Program-made: the position numbers and the translations under genes
From: Siphonodentalium dalli
Taxonomy: Eukaryota; Mollusca; Scaphopoda; Gadilida; Siphonodentaliidae
Assembly (NCBI GenBank): GCA_032622095.1
Contig: CP136066.1
Location: 97,423,319-97,487,318 of the forward strand
DNA: 64,000 nt
Direction of reading: 5' to 3'
Notes under the pieces: model-generated
What the model was told of the DNA's origin: nothing
Databases searched by the model: none
The model's input: the letters and a program-made list of their open reading frames with translations, nothing else
Part shown: positions 1-10,753 of the stretch, in pieces
Position numbering within the stretch: position 1 is the first letter of the stretch
Layout of the letters: each line of letters begins with the position of its first letter

Positions 1-165
1 AGTTATAAAATTATACATAGGAATGGTCTATTATTCATTTGGAGGAATTAATTAGGTTAAATTAGCAGATGACAGTCAGACAAAAAGATAATACAAGTGT
101 AGAAGAATTTATATTAATTGGTGGGAAATGTTCAGATAATAAGTTCAACAAACTACAGGCTAATT
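1..165. repeat. Dispersed repeat fragment
   Basis: This stretch is an inverted, diverged copy of sequence at about 10186-10350 and 16425-16600. Shared landmarks are GTTCAGATAATAAGTTCAAC, a TTAATTGGTGGGAA/TTCCCACCAATTAA block and AATGAATAATAGACCATTCC. It is cut by the window edge. No coding potential is seen. Confidence 0.7.
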
Positions 166-344
166 AACATAGCTCAATTTTATGTTTTTTTTCTATTAAA
201 TTCCTGTACATGGGGATATTTATTATGGGCACACCAAGGAAACATAGTGTGTGCTAGATCCAAAATCAGGCACACAATTAATTGTGCACCTACATTTTTC
301 AAAAGCGAATGACTGCAATAATTGACATTTTGTCTCTTTTAAAG

Positions 345-480
345 GGCAGAGACGTATAAGTAAGCTTGCATGGAACACAAGATACTTTCGACGGAGATTA
401 TATGAGATGGAATTCATAGTTTATGGGAACAAAGATTCGCCAGTAGTTCCTGTGCTGACGTATAGTAGCGCAAAGCTCAT
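345..480 (+). CDS. SPTLC2: Serine palmitoyltransferase catalytic subunit, internal exon (C-terminal domain)
   Basis: This 136-bp exon belongs to the PLP-dependent subunit of serine palmitoyltransferase, which condenses L-serine with palmitoyl-CoA at the ER, the first step of sphingolipid synthesis. The acceptor is a pyrimidine-rich run ending TTTTAAAG before position 345; the donor GTAAGT starts at 481. Two bases complete a codon from an upstream exon outside the window. The translation contains [12 protein letters not shown] and [12 protein letters not shown], which match the animal SPTLC2/SPTLC3 segment just before the GFPATP motif. The last two bases (AT) plus the first base of the next exon (A) form an Ile codon, so reading continues exactly into 2117. 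No ATG-initiated ORF reveals this exon; it was found by homology. The catalytic lysine lies in upstream exons. SPTLC2 and SPTLC3 cannot be told apart here. Confidence 0.92.
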
Positions 481-576
481 GTAAGTAGCAAGGACCAGCC
501 TAGAGAATTCAAATTGGGAGAAGTCAGTTCTCCATAATAGATTACTGTAAAAGTACACTTACTTGTGGTGCTTTAA

Positions 577-1027
577 AGGCCCACTTAATTTTCGAGTCGC
601 CAATTATTTTGTTTATAGTCCCTTGATATATGGCTTTAATAACAATCTATGCCATAAAATATGATTAAAATGCTATAATTCATATTTGAAACATCTGTGT
701 CTCAGAAGATGCCCGCAGGGAAATAGAAGACTTTCCCACCTTTGTCAACCAGAATTCAATCTTTTTCAATGGAAGGGGAAGAACTAGATCTTTAATATAT
801 AGAATTATTCCCCCTGCATTGAAAATAATACTGATTTTTACTTCATTCTTGATGACAAAACGCGTAGGCAACTCAACAAAGACAACATGTTCGCCAGTTG
901 TGTTCACAGTTTATTACACCAGATAAGTTGATAATACAATGTTTTGGAGATTCCTCTTTCAAATGGTATATAATATGGCATATATTTTATATAATGTAAT
1001 CTGGGGGTTCGAAAATTAAGTGGGCCT
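577..1027. mobile_element. TTAA-flanked MITE (TIR AGGCCCACTTAATTTTCGA)
   Basis: A 451-bp element inside the first visible SPT intron. Its ends are inverted copies of AGGCCCACTTAATTTTCGA, and it is flanked by TTAA at 573-576 and 1028-1031. TTAA target duplication is known for piggyBac and Kolobok transposons; the superfamily here is inferred. No transposase is present. A second, inverted copy at about 59104-60410 is split by another transposon. A 75-codon minus-strand ORF at 680-907 lies inside it but has no recognisable domain. Confidence 0.8.
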
Positions 1028-1124
1028 TTAATTGGTTTCCAACTGTTACAGTAATTTGTCAACACACATCGCTGATCCTGTAGTCTGAATGTGGTTTTCA
1101 GAATATTTTTCAATGCCTAAACAG

Positions 1125-1390
1125 TTTCCAATGTTTACCATCAAGTCTTGGATTAAACTTTGGTATCTTATTGGACTAATTGGAATTTATCGGTAATTCA
1201 ACTGTAACAGTAATGTTTACATAAAAAAGGTTTTGACAAACAAAATTTAAATTTTGGACAATTATTAATACATAACAACATGTAATGAAAACAAGAACAA
1301 AGTCAGTCTATTTGGTCATGTTCTTGTGAATAATAGTTGCTTCACAGACTTTCGTTATTTCGCATGAATCCACTTCGAAGGCCTCGTTCC
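1125..1390. other. Intron sequence with one inverted-repeat partner
   Basis: About 60 bp at 1125-1185 is an inverted, diverged copy of 6440-6500, just downstream of the SPT stop codon (shared block TTAAACTTTGGTATCTTA). The rest of this intron stretch shows no gene or element that I recognise. Confidence 0.55.
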
Positions 1391-1397
1391 TTTAAAT

Positions 1398-2007
1398 TAG
1401 AGCCCTGCGAATCGGGCATTTTCATTTCGAGTTGAATATCGAATTGAATCAACCAAGTGGTTCCGAATCCAATCCAATCTCGAAACAAATCATTGCAGCA
1501 GTGATAACAGGAGTGAAGATATAGATATTACTGGACTGAGTGGCCGTACCGGAATCAATTTGCTCACTTGGTAACAACGATAAGTGATCGTGTCTATAAT
1601 GTAAATATTGTCTATCCATAAATGGATTAAATTTGCATTTAACGAACATTTGTTGTGTCCATCTTGGCTATAAAATAATGAAACAGTATCTTAAGCAATA
1701 ATGAAGTCAATAAGCAATCACATTCACGCAACTGAAGTTTGACATATATGAAATTTTTCTAGATCAGTTACATGTCGTGCAATGCTTAGGTGGTCTATAT
1801 GATATAGCTCAGTCAAACAGTGTTTGTGTGTGTGGTCTTTTGTTTGTATCATATTCTATCTTCGCAAAAAACCAAAGGTGTCCGTTGAGAATGCAACTGG
1901 TGGCAATGATTCAATACAATTTGAATCAGAACAGCCGATTTGGAATCGAATCAAATCAGACGAAAGATTTTGAATCGCATCGAATCTAATCGATTCGCAG
2001 GGCCATA
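1398..2007. mobile_element. hAT-like non-autonomous element (TAGxGCCCTGCGAAT ends), copy 1
   Basis: A 610-bp element with ends TAGAGCCCTGCGAAT and ATTCGCAGGGCCATA and AATCGAAT-rich subterminal sequence. The flanks CTTTAAAT (1390-1397) and CTTCAAAT (2008-2015) fit an 8-bp target-site duplication with one mismatch, typical of hAT elements. It lies inside the SPT intron. No transposase is seen. Related copies lie at 19771-20615 and 25048-29121. Confidence 0.75.
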
Positions 2008-2116
2008 CTTCAAATTGTAAAACCCAAAACAGGAATCACTGAATTACCTATTCTGACTTTGATTGCAAAAGCAAAAGAATGAAAGATTCGAAATTTAATT
2101 TTCTTGTTTATTTTAG

Positions 2117-2246
2117 AGCTTTTTCACGGTTGGCCTTGGAACGTGGATTAGGCATCGTGATAGCAGGGTTCCCTGCCACTCCAATCCTAAAGCCAAGAAT
2201 CAGACTGTGCATGTCTGCATCTCATACGAAAGAAATGCTAGATCAG
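2117..2246 (+). CDS. SPTLC2: Serine palmitoyltransferase catalytic subunit, penultimate exon
   Basis: This 130-bp exon follows the acceptor TTTATTTTAG (2107-2116) and ends before the donor GTTAGA at 2247. The first base completes the Ile codon of the preceding exon. The translation includes GIVIAGFPATPILKPRIRLC and SASHTKEMLDQ, matching the strongly conserved GFPATP and SA-HTKE segment of the alpha-oxoamine synthase fold in animal SPTLC2/3. It ends in phase 0, so the next exon begins with a whole codon. The intron behind it is 1,636 bp and holds two non-autonomous transposons; the intron ahead is 4,034 bp. An ATG at 2079 opens the same frame but lies in intron sequence upstream of the acceptor, so it is not a start. 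Confidence 0.95.
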
Positions 2247-2324
2247 GTTAGACTACTCTGCACAAACTACTATTATATTGTCTTTTAACATTTTCTATAA
2301 TACAAGTACAGAAGGAGTCCTTAA

Positions 2325-2535
2325 CCCTTCCATGGCTGGAGCTTCGTAAAATTTTACGAAAACCCTGTGCCTCACATATATAAGAGAATACATTGGCCTA
2401 AAAATATTTACCTTGACTTTGCATTAATTCTCTTATATATACGATGCTCCCTATGGGTAATTCGCATATATATAAGAGAATGAACTGGCACAGAATCTTT
2501 AATACTGCACCAGTGCTGCTCCCATTATGAAAGGG
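2325..2535. mobile_element. TTAA-flanked MITE, CCCTTYCATGA family, copy 1
   Basis: A 211-bp element flanked by TTAA at 2321-2324 and 2536-2539. It starts CCCTTCCATGG and ends ATTATGAAAGGG, so the termini are inverted. The interior holds several inverted blocks of the type TCTTATATATGTGAG. Related copies lie at 10500-10753 (TTAA on both sides) and 16981-17172, with fragments at 7794-7932 and 58495-58990. TTAA specificity suggests a piggyBac or Kolobok derivative. Confidence 0.8.
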
Positions 2536-2653
2536 TTAACTTATTATTTGAACATTTCCTAAGAGTGTTTAGTAAAGTAAGGGTTAATTTGACCATTTTC
2601 ACTTTATCTATTCCATAATTAGTAAAATGGTTCAATTGTGGTTAGCAGTTACT

Positions 2654-3655
2654 TAGGCCAAGTCTGCTCGTACTAAAAGCAGCTAAGATATATGGATAGC
2701 CAGATGCTAGTTTTAGTACGAGTACATCCCGTTACTATTTGTATGACAGTCATGGTTTACATGTTAGTGACCCATGAATAAATGTTATCAAATATCACAA
2801 TTGTATCAATAAACGGGTTTATTCCATATAAGACATATTTGTTCTGAAAACCACATCAGTTGTAAATTGAAAGCGGTAATTTAATGTGAAATAAAGACAT
2901 TTCCGCATTTTTTCCATATTATATAAAGTATGAAAGCATGAAAGTGACATTGACATATTCTGATGAAAATATTCTAGCAATCGTAAGGTAAAAATAACCA
3001 AAACCACATGGTCGTAAATAACCAAAACCACGTGGTCGTAAATGAATTAATTCTATAACTTATACCCTGTCATTTGTAAATTAAAAATTGCATATATATC
3101 GCGAGACATTCCGTATAATGTTTAACTAATAAGTACTATAGGACCACTTACAGTTAAAATAAACATATAATAGTGATGGGATGTTGGAATAAAATAACAG
3201 CTCACGTTGTCGGTGATCTGTTGTATATGGGTGTACTCGATTGTTTATGAGTTATTTTGGGTGTACTATATTGTTGGCATAGAAGCCGATCTTAGCCGAG
3301 TACATTACGGAACAATTCGGCTTTCAGTTAAAACTTAAACAAACAGATGTTGGTCCTAATAAACCGGAATATTCTATGTGTAATTTAACATGAAAGTTAG
3401 ATTGCTATACAGCATTATGACCATATAAAGGTGTCACTCTTTCTGATATATATAGCATCAGTTACTCTTTCTGATATATATAGCATCAGTTATTGATTTG
3501 TTAGGTAAAATCAAGTAAAATAGACTACAATGCCTCCCCACCAACCCTGGGCGTAACTCATGTCATACAAATGGTAACAGGACATACTCATACTAAAACT
3601 AGCATCTGGTTATCGCAATATGTTAGCTGGTTTTTGTACAAGCAGATTTGGACTA
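2654..3655. mobile_element. Mutator-like non-autonomous element (TAGTCCAA ends), 1.0 kb
   Basis: Inverted arms of about 105 bp (2654-2760 and 3550-3655) contain CTCGTACTAAAA and ATGCTAGTTTTAGTA blocks. The ends are TAGGCCAAGTCTG and CAGATTTGGACTA. Flanks GCAGTTACT (2645-2653) and GCATTTACT (3656-3664) fit a 9-bp TSD with one mismatch. The related 180-bp palindrome at 25327-25506 has a perfect 9-bp TSD. Nine-bp TSDs are typical of Mutator-like elements. The interior also holds two short tandem duplications (about 2992-3042 and 3438-3493) and no transposase. Confidence 0.75.
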
Positions 3656-3879
3656 GCATTTACTAAGATCTTTCCTTATCATCCCTATTGGTTTTATTTC
3701 GTGGGAGATACACAGCATTATCTGCATATCGGACAGGGGAATGTGTCTGAGGGGAGACATGGGCTAGGGGGAAAGGGGCCCTCTAGTCATAGCCCTGCTT
3801 CTATAAGCACCTTAATTTTGCCCCTATATTATTTCGTCTAATAAAATTGTCACAAAATTATTACATGAATTTGAGGGCA

Positions 3880-4694
3880 ACTGGAAACAGCTTGTCTGTC
3901 TGTCCATCCATTTGTTTAGCTGTCTGTGGACACAACATTTTTGAGCTTGTAATTCTACCATTTCCTGAACAATTTGTATGAAACATGGCACATATATTTA
4001 CCAACATGGGAGCCTGTGCACCCGCGTTTATCAGATTGGTTGAACCTTTTATCGACTTGGAAATTGTTTACAACATGCACAATTTTGTCTGAAACTTGGT
4101 AGGACCATGGGGTAAAGAGAGTTTTTATGTTTACCCATACCATGTATGGTAAACATAGTGTCGTTGTCCGGATTGACCACTCGTCGTTCGTCCGTCTGTC
4201 CGTCCGTCTGTCCGTCCGTCTGTCCGTCCGTCTGTCTGTCCGTCCGTAGACACTTTACGTGTAATGCGATAACTCAAACATTTTTTACCTGATCAAAACC
4301 AAATTTTGTATATGGGGTTTTCAGCCCAAAATACAGATCGAGTTCGAATATGGGTTTGATCCAACTTTTTTGTACAGAGTTATGGCCCTTTTTCGACTTA
4401 GAATTCACGCATTCTGCCATAACTCAAACATTTTTTATCTGATCGGAACCAAATTTGGTATGTGAGTTTCTCGGCCCAAAATACAGATCGAGTTCGAATA
4501 TGGGTTTGATCCGACTTTTTTTTACAGAGTTATGGCCCTTTTTCGACTTAGAATTCATGAATTCTGCCATAACTCAAACATTTTTTATCTGATCGGAACC
4601 AAATTTGGTATAACTCAAACATTTTTTATGTTTACCCATACCATAGTATGGTAAACATAGTGTCGTTGCCCGGATTGACCACTCGTCGTTCGTC

Positions 4695-4729
<35 letters not shown>

Positions 4730-5290
4730 CTCTCCGTAGACACTTTACGAGTAATGCGATAACTCAAACATTTTCTATCCGATCGAAACCAAATTTTGTA
4801 TATGGGTTTCTCAGCCCAAAATACGGATCGAGTTCGAATTTGGCCCTTTTTTGACTTAGAATTCACGCATTCTGCCATAACTCGAACATTTTTTATCTGA
4901 TTGGAACCAAATTTGGTATGTGAGTTTCACAGCCCAAAATACAGATCGAGTTCGAATATGGGTTTGATCCGATTAATTTTAAAGGAGTTATGACCCTTTT
5001 TCGAAAAAAAATTGAAATATTGAATCGATTTTTTTTAAAATTTATTTTTAACTTTTATAATAATAATAAAAAAAATGTCATTGACATTGTCATTTGTTTT
5101 CATTTAGATATTGATGATTATGATAAAAAGATTTCCAATGTGTCCCTTTAATTTTTTTAAATAAGTTTAAAAAAATTGAAAAACTAACACCATTATAACT
5201 CTGCCAAGGGTACCCCGAATCACTACACCAAATTTGATTAAATCGGTCCAAAATCTTGTGTTATGTACTGGTAAATCTGTTTGGAGCAAC
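3880..5290. repeat. GTCC-rich dispersed repeat, two tandem units
   Basis: Two units begin near 4129 and 4627 with a TTTACCCATACCAT / ATGGTAAACATAGTG hairpin, followed by GTCCGTCTGTCC tracts and repeated AACTCAAACATTTTTTATCT blocks. The final part (about 5190-5290) resembles the end of a related repeat at 27670-27770. Overlapping ORFs on both strands come from the low-complexity tracts and are not genes. Confidence 0.75.
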
Positions 5291-5899
5291 ATTAAATCCA
5301 ATTCACCAATTGCCTTTGGACTTATGCCAATGTGCAAATAATCTGATACATAAGGCTATGGCATCTAATTTAAAATAAAGATTCAACAATAAACATCACA
5401 TGCAGTAGACATGGACATCTGTGCTGCTATATAATTGATATTAATGGGTCAGTGGTGAGGTTGCTTATCTGTATACTAGGACACATTATTATTGTAAACT
5501 TAAATTGGACTCTCTTAACCCAAGTATTCCATGTCCAGGTCACACCTACACATTTAACCCATGGGCTTGCTGGCTGTGGCGGTTTAGCATTACAGATTCT
5601 GTACCAGTGCATTCTCTTATATAAATGCCAGTGACCCATAAATTCCAATAATTTGTGTTATGTACATTTGTCTATAATAGTACATAACAGTATACTCTAT
5701 AATTGAACACCAAAACTCTCATTTATCCGATCATATTAAATTTTTATCGCCAAGGGATGGGTTAACATCTGCCGATCGTGATCGGCCTCTCGTTATTTTT
5801 TCGAATAAAATTTGTTAGTATGGCTACCCTTAATATAGCCCAATTGTACTGCAAAGGGTGGGGAGTGTGTGTGGTATCCTTAGCACTTACCCTAGCATA
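5290..5899. other. SPT intron, no element recognised
   Basis: Intron sequence with no gene, clear inverted repeat or tandem array that I can support. Confidence 0.4.
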
Positions 5900-6107
5900 C
5901 AGTAATGCCCTAAATAATCGACTCCTCAACCATAGCAGAATTATGGGTAACCTTTCAGGATTTAGTCGGAAATGTGGCTTGTTGCCATTCATCGGAAAGC
6001 TTTCAGTGAGGGCTCTCCGGTGAATGGCAACAAGCCATATTTCCGACTAAATCCTGAAAAATTACCCATAATTCTGCTGTGGTTGAGGAGTAAATTATTT
6101 AGGGCAT
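5900..6107. mobile_element. Palindromic TA-flanked MITE (CAGTAATGCCCTAA), copy A
   Basis: A long inverted repeat with arms of about 95 bp. The left arm starts CAGTAATGCCCTAAATAATC after a TA; the right end is degraded (TTAGGGCAT). Arms share AGCAGAATTATGGGTAA and GGCTTGTTGCCATTCA blocks around a short loop. Four further copies (9836, 15081, 17253, 20401) share the terminal sequence, and some keep TA on both sides, as expected for Tc1/mariner-derived MITEs. Confidence 0.85.
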
Positions 6108-6280
6108 AAGTTTTATTGAGGTTTGTCTACCTTCTTTTAGCTTCAGTATAATGGTTGATGTTGTAAGATGCACCTGAGGCAACTACCAGTAAATGCCTGC
6201 TCTCAGGAACCACACGTGAGACTTTGTTTTGAATTTTACACCGGACATAATGTATATAGGTTTTCTGTGCTTTATTTCAG

Positions 6281-6391
6281 GCTTTAGAAATCATCTCAGA
6301 AATAGGAGATCTCATTGACTTGAAAAAATCCAAAGTATCTCCCCCATCGTATGGCGAGAATGAAAATGAGAATGATATTTATTTAGCTGAG
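6281..6391 (+). CDS. SPTLC2: Serine palmitoyltransferase catalytic subunit, last or next-to-last coding exon
   Basis: The exon starts after TTTATTTCAG and continues in phase 0. ALEIISEIGDLIDLKKSK aligns with the C-terminal helix of animal SPTLC2, followed by an acidic tail (GENENENDIYLAE). Two end models fit. In one, GTGAGA at 6392 is a donor and a tiny last exon lies downstream. In the other, the frame runs on to TAA at 6425-6427, adding about 11 residues. Vertebrate SPTLC2 ends about 26 residues after the same helix, so either model gives a normal length. The acidic tail is poorly conserved and gives no functional clue. A transcript would decide the end. Confidence 0.87.
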
Positions 6392-6427
6392 GTGAGATTT
6401 CCATTATTTCTTGAACAGATTCTGTAA

Positions 6428-8622
6428 ATTATCGTTCACATCTAATTGGTCAAGTAAGATACCAAAGTTTAATCAAAACTTGACTGAAAACATTGGAAAA
6501 GATCAAAGCATTTAAAATTATTCTAAAAATCATATTCAAACTAAAATATTTTAACTTATTACGTGATTAGCGACCATCTTTAAACACACATATTGAACTA
6601 ACTTACCCAACACAGTTATTTTCATAAATATTGCAATGAAATTGGCAGCACACAAAGTCATTGTTTCATATATCCGTCCCAGATGGTTTCTGGATGATAT
6701 CTTCTAGTAATTAATGAAATTAGTATTTGGGTCTCTGAGCTTATTGGTTATGGATACAGTTAAATTTCGATTATGGGTGAGGTCTGCCCATATTTATCAG
6801 AGTTATGGTCCTTGTTGACTTATAATTTGCCTGATTATTTTGGTTTCCGGATGATAACTTTTGTTTTATGAGTATGGTTATATACAAGTAATATCATTAA
6901 ATACCTATGTAGTTTTGTCATTGATATGCAAGACTATGTGAACAGCCTTCATTGGGCGAATAATGGAAGAATACAAGAATACCTGATTATACTGTTTTTT
7001 TTATATACAACGCATTGCAGAGAATTAAAGTGATGTGAAACACTCCGGTAGGGTGATCAAATAGATATAGAGAATAATCATGCTCAAAGTAGTTATTTTA
7101 TTTAGGAATATTAATCCAAATTGACAACACACACCGTCATTCTTATATATGAATTAAATGCAATGACTGTAGATAGTGAAATCGTTTGCGCTAGTTTATC
7201 GCCGATTCTTGCATCCCGAATTGAGATGTAAATATTTACAATTGAGCATAGTTCAGACGATGTTTTCTATGGAGTGGTATGGTTGATTAATTTGAAATCT
7301 TCAGTGATCGTAGTAGAATGATACATTCCCCAGGTTGGCATAGTTCCTGATTACTAACTTATAAGTTTATCGCACTCGAACATGTCCATAATATGTCTTT
7401 AAATTGAGTGGGCAGGAGACACATAACTGAAACCAGTGGTGGTGATGAATAAGTCGCTGATAGTTAGATAGGAAATGAGAAGCAAGTATACCCACCTATG
7501 GAGATTAGATAAGAATGTGATTTAGTGGGGGGCCAACAGATGAGAAGGTGTAAATAGAGAAACAAGACAGTGTATGAAATATAAAACAATAACTGCTGAA
7601 TCACAATGAAAGAAGAAGGGATATGGTAGATATATCAATATATGTGTGGATGGGTATTGTAACACATGCTAATTACGACCCAAACTGCATTGAATAGTCC
7701 ATATTATCCAATAATGATGGAACAAATTGACTAGAATTATATGGGGCACCGCATTGATATGAAGCCGGAATCGCAGTTGAGTCTGACATTTACCCTTTCA
7801 TCACGTAAAGATCCTGTGTCAGTGCATTCTTTTATATATCTGAGACTCCTATAGGGAGCTTCTCATATACGAGAGAATCAAATGCCAGATCAACATCCTG
7901 CTAAATGTATCTATAGTAAGTAGCATTCTGGTTAACTCAATTATGTGACTCGTGGCAGCATGGTGATGTATTTTACGCATGTTGTTAATTACACCATGCT
8001 CCATTAAAAAGTTGTCATCCAATCAGCGGCCGATGCTGTTGAATAAAACACTAAATCTAGCAGTTCTCAACCAATCATAATGCGTGTGTCAGCAACAAAT
8101 ATTCAACTTGAATTACAATTTAGATTATTCTGTTTTTCAGAGTATATGATTGGACTGTGATAGAATTGTAGCAGATGCACAGCTCTCATGAAATAAGAAA
8201 ACTATTGGCATGTTCATTCATCCACATGTATGCCTAAATGGGGTGCTTGGGTGAGAATATACAGATGAAGAAGTCATCGACTGTGATAATATGGGAACAA
8301 ACATATATGTCATGCACAAAATTAAGCTGATCTCCATATTTTAGTTTTTTTAATTCATTTAACTGAAGTAATGATAGAGGCCACTGTGTACAGGAGTGTT
8401 TGGATGATTCTGTTGCATGGTACGTTGGCGTTTTGCTTTGAAATTCAAAGACAGACAATAAAACTACGGCATTTAGATGGCTGCGTTTGTTAAGTTGTAT
8501 CTGTTAATGCGCACAATGGAGAGATACTATTTTCAAATCAATGCGATCCACAACACATACCTTGTCTGGTAATTATGTGCCTCCATCATGACATTTTATT
8601 TGTTGGGATTTGACACATTTGA
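6428..8622. other. Intergenic, with dispersed repeat fragments
   Basis: No gene seen. About 7018-7400 matches 52135-52510 in the same orientation (shared AAAGTGATGTGAAACACTCC and AATTGACAACACACACCGTC). About 7794-7932 is a fragment of the CCCTTTCATGA MITE family. The rest looks unique. Confidence 0.6.
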
Positions 8623-9055
8623 CAAGGCTTGAAATAGTGTGCCTGTCATTTGCAGAATGAGGTCCCCCAGAGGGTGAACTTAGTTATGCTGTCCTGCACA
8701 GCATGCTAGCATAACTAAATTCACCCTCTGGGAACGTCACATTCTGCCTTATCTTCTGGGAAGTATCTATAGTCTCAAATTAAAAAAATTTTAGTTCTTT
8801 TTTCCGTTCTGTTCAGTTTCTATTTCCCCTAATTTGTAGAAGATAAAATGCATAATCGAAGTGATTAACGGGTGAACATCACCAACTTCAACTGGGAGAC
8901 TTGAAATTGATTGTAGGTCTCCCACGGCAGTTGAGGTCTGAGCAGAATGAGGTCCCCAGAGGGTGAATTTGGTTATGCTAGCCTGCTGTGCAGGATAGCA
9001 TCACTAAATTCACCCTCTGGGGACCTCATTCTGGACACACTTATTTCAAACCTTG
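8623..9055. mobile_element. Double-palindrome element, full form, copy 1
   Basis: The 433-bp element has a palindromic module at each end (8652-8745 and 8942-9035; both built on CAGAATGAGGTCC / GGACCTCATTCTG arms) joined by a core of about 190 bp. The core carries GGTGAACATCACCAACTTCA. Outer ends are CAAGGCTTGAAATAG and ATTTCAAACCTTG. An inverted copy follows at 9313-9717. Target duplication is not clear in this copy, but other copies have 8-bp duplications, suggesting hAT-type mobilisation. Confidence 0.8.
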
Positions 9056-9312
9056 GCATTGAATTCATTTATAACAGATAGATTAATTTGCAATATCGCC
9101 TTTATTCCAAAATCAAACTTGGCAGCATCAACTGCAATCGGAAGCTCTGCGTTATATATAATGCAATAAACCCTTATCACTATTTAATGCAGACAATGGA
9201 TCATGTCACCATAATGGACCAACACAACGCAGTCATCTGAACACTACCTATGTGATGGGAGAAGTTTGCGTGAGAATGGTAGACCAAGGAACTATTCTGA
9301 TTAGAAGTTGTG

Positions 9313-9717
9313 CAAGCCGTTAAATAGTGTGTCTGTCATTTGCCAGAATGAGGTCCCTGGAGTGGTGAATTTAGTAATGCTATCCCGTACAGTGGGCTAC
9401 CTTCACCAAATTCACCCTCTGGGACCTTCATTCTGCTGAGGTCTCAACTGCTATGGGAGATCTAGGATCAGATTGAAGTTCCCCAGTTGAAGTTGGTGAT
9501 GTTCACCCATTAGTCACCTCAATTATCTATTTTCTCTTCTGCAAATTAGGGGATACAGAAACTGAACAGAAGGGAAAAAGTAACTTAAAACATTCGGGAT
9601 TATAGATACTTCCCAGAAGATGAGGCGTAAGCAGAATGAGGTCCCTAGAGGGTGAATTTAGTGATGCTAGCCCAATGGACCTCATTCTGCAAATGACAGA
9701 CACTGTTTCAAGGCTTG
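9313..9717. mobile_element. Double-palindrome element, full form, copy 2 (inverted)
   Basis: A 405-bp copy in reverse orientation to 8623-9055, with the same core (GAAGTTGGTGATGTTCACCC) between two palindromic modules; the second module has lost its loop region. Flanks AAGTTGTG (9305-9312) and AAGATGTG (9718-9725) fit an 8-bp target duplication with one mismatch. Together with copy 1 it forms a 1.1-kb inverted repeat with a 257-bp spacer. Confidence 0.82.
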
Positions 9718-9835
9718 AAGATGTGCCTGCGACAATATACAGCGACTTTTATGTTGTGTGTTAGCTTACTGCAGTGCTATTTTTAACACCCATTGTATTG
9801 GCCAATCAACGGTGTCCTCACAACAGCCACAGCTA

Positions 9836-10017
9836 CAGTAATGCCCTAAGTAATCGACTCCTTAACCACAGCAGAATTATGGGTAACTTTTCAGGATTTA
9901 GTTGGAAATATGGCTTGTTGCCATTCACCGGAAAGCACTCCCCGAGAGCTTTCCGATGAATGGCAACAAGCCATAATTCTGCTGTGGTTAAGGAGTCGAT
10001 TACTTAGACCATTACTG
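9836..10017. mobile_element. Palindromic TA-flanked MITE, copy B
   Basis: A 182-bp member of the CAGTAATGCCCTAA family, with TA at 9834-9835. The right arm has lost about 30 bp next to the apex, so the hairpin is asymmetric. It ends CCATTACTG. ORFs across it are read-through of palindrome arms. Confidence 0.85.
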
Positions 10018-10184
10018 TGGCTGGCCATTTTGATGACATTCCAATCAATCACCAGACAATCAGTGATATCTCAATCGAGACGTTTTATCACTGTTGACTG
10101 GACAAAGTTCCATCACATACATTTCATCTTGCCAACTTTAGCTCTTTCTTTATTAAATACTCATTGCCAAAGTTCCTTTATGAA

Positions 10185-10350
10185 ATGTTCAGATAATAAG
10201 TTCAACAAATGGCAATCTGCTTATTAATATCTGAACATTTTTCCCACCAATTAATCGGACTGCACTTATATTATTTGTTTGTCTCTCAGTCATCTGGTTA
10301 TATTTAGTGAATGTCCCTCCAGATGAATAATAGACCATTCTAATGTATTA
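10185..10350. repeat. Dispersed hairpin repeat
   Basis: Contains a hairpin built on GTTCAGATAATAAG and its complement (about 10190-10245), then a TTCCCACCAATTAAT block and AGATGAATAATAGACCATTC. Related copies are at 1-165 (inverted) and 16425-16600; a short relative is at about 54068-54095. Confidence 0.7.
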
Positions 10351-10499
10351 TTTTATAGCTGAATAGGAGAATCCATTCAGTAAAGAAATGGTTCTCGGCG
10401 ACACTTCTAACAACATTATTTAAAGGCATATTTGCATTATTACTCCCCGAAAAAAAAATGCACAGAACAGACAGCTGGTGTTATAACTATATCACTTAA

Positions 10500-10753
10500 C
10501 CCTTTCATGACGGGAGCTGCGCTGGTGCAGCATTAAAGATCCCGCGCCAGTGCATTGTCTTATATATGTGAGTCTCCCATGGGGAGCCTTGCATATATAA
10601 GATAATACACTGCTTACAAGGGTCAAGGTAAATATTTTTAGGCCAATGTATTCTCTTATATTTGCGAGGCTTCCTATGGGATACTCACATATATAAGAGA
10701 ATGCATTGTCACAGGGTTACGCAAAATTTCAGGAAGTTTTAGTCATGGAAGGG
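10500..10753. mobile_element. TTAA-flanked MITE, CCCTTTCATGA family, copy 2
   Basis: Flanked by TTAA at 10496-10499 and 10754-10757. The ends are CCTTTCATGACGGGAGCT and AGTCATGGAAGGG. The interior has two hairpin modules of the type CTTATATATGTGAGTCTCCC / GGGAGCCTTGCATATATAAG. Confidence 0.85.

Noticed and set aside
4615-4878. ORFs with TDRQTDRQTDRQ or SVCLSVCLSV repeats
   Set aside because: They are translations of the GTCTGTCC microsatellite on each strand.
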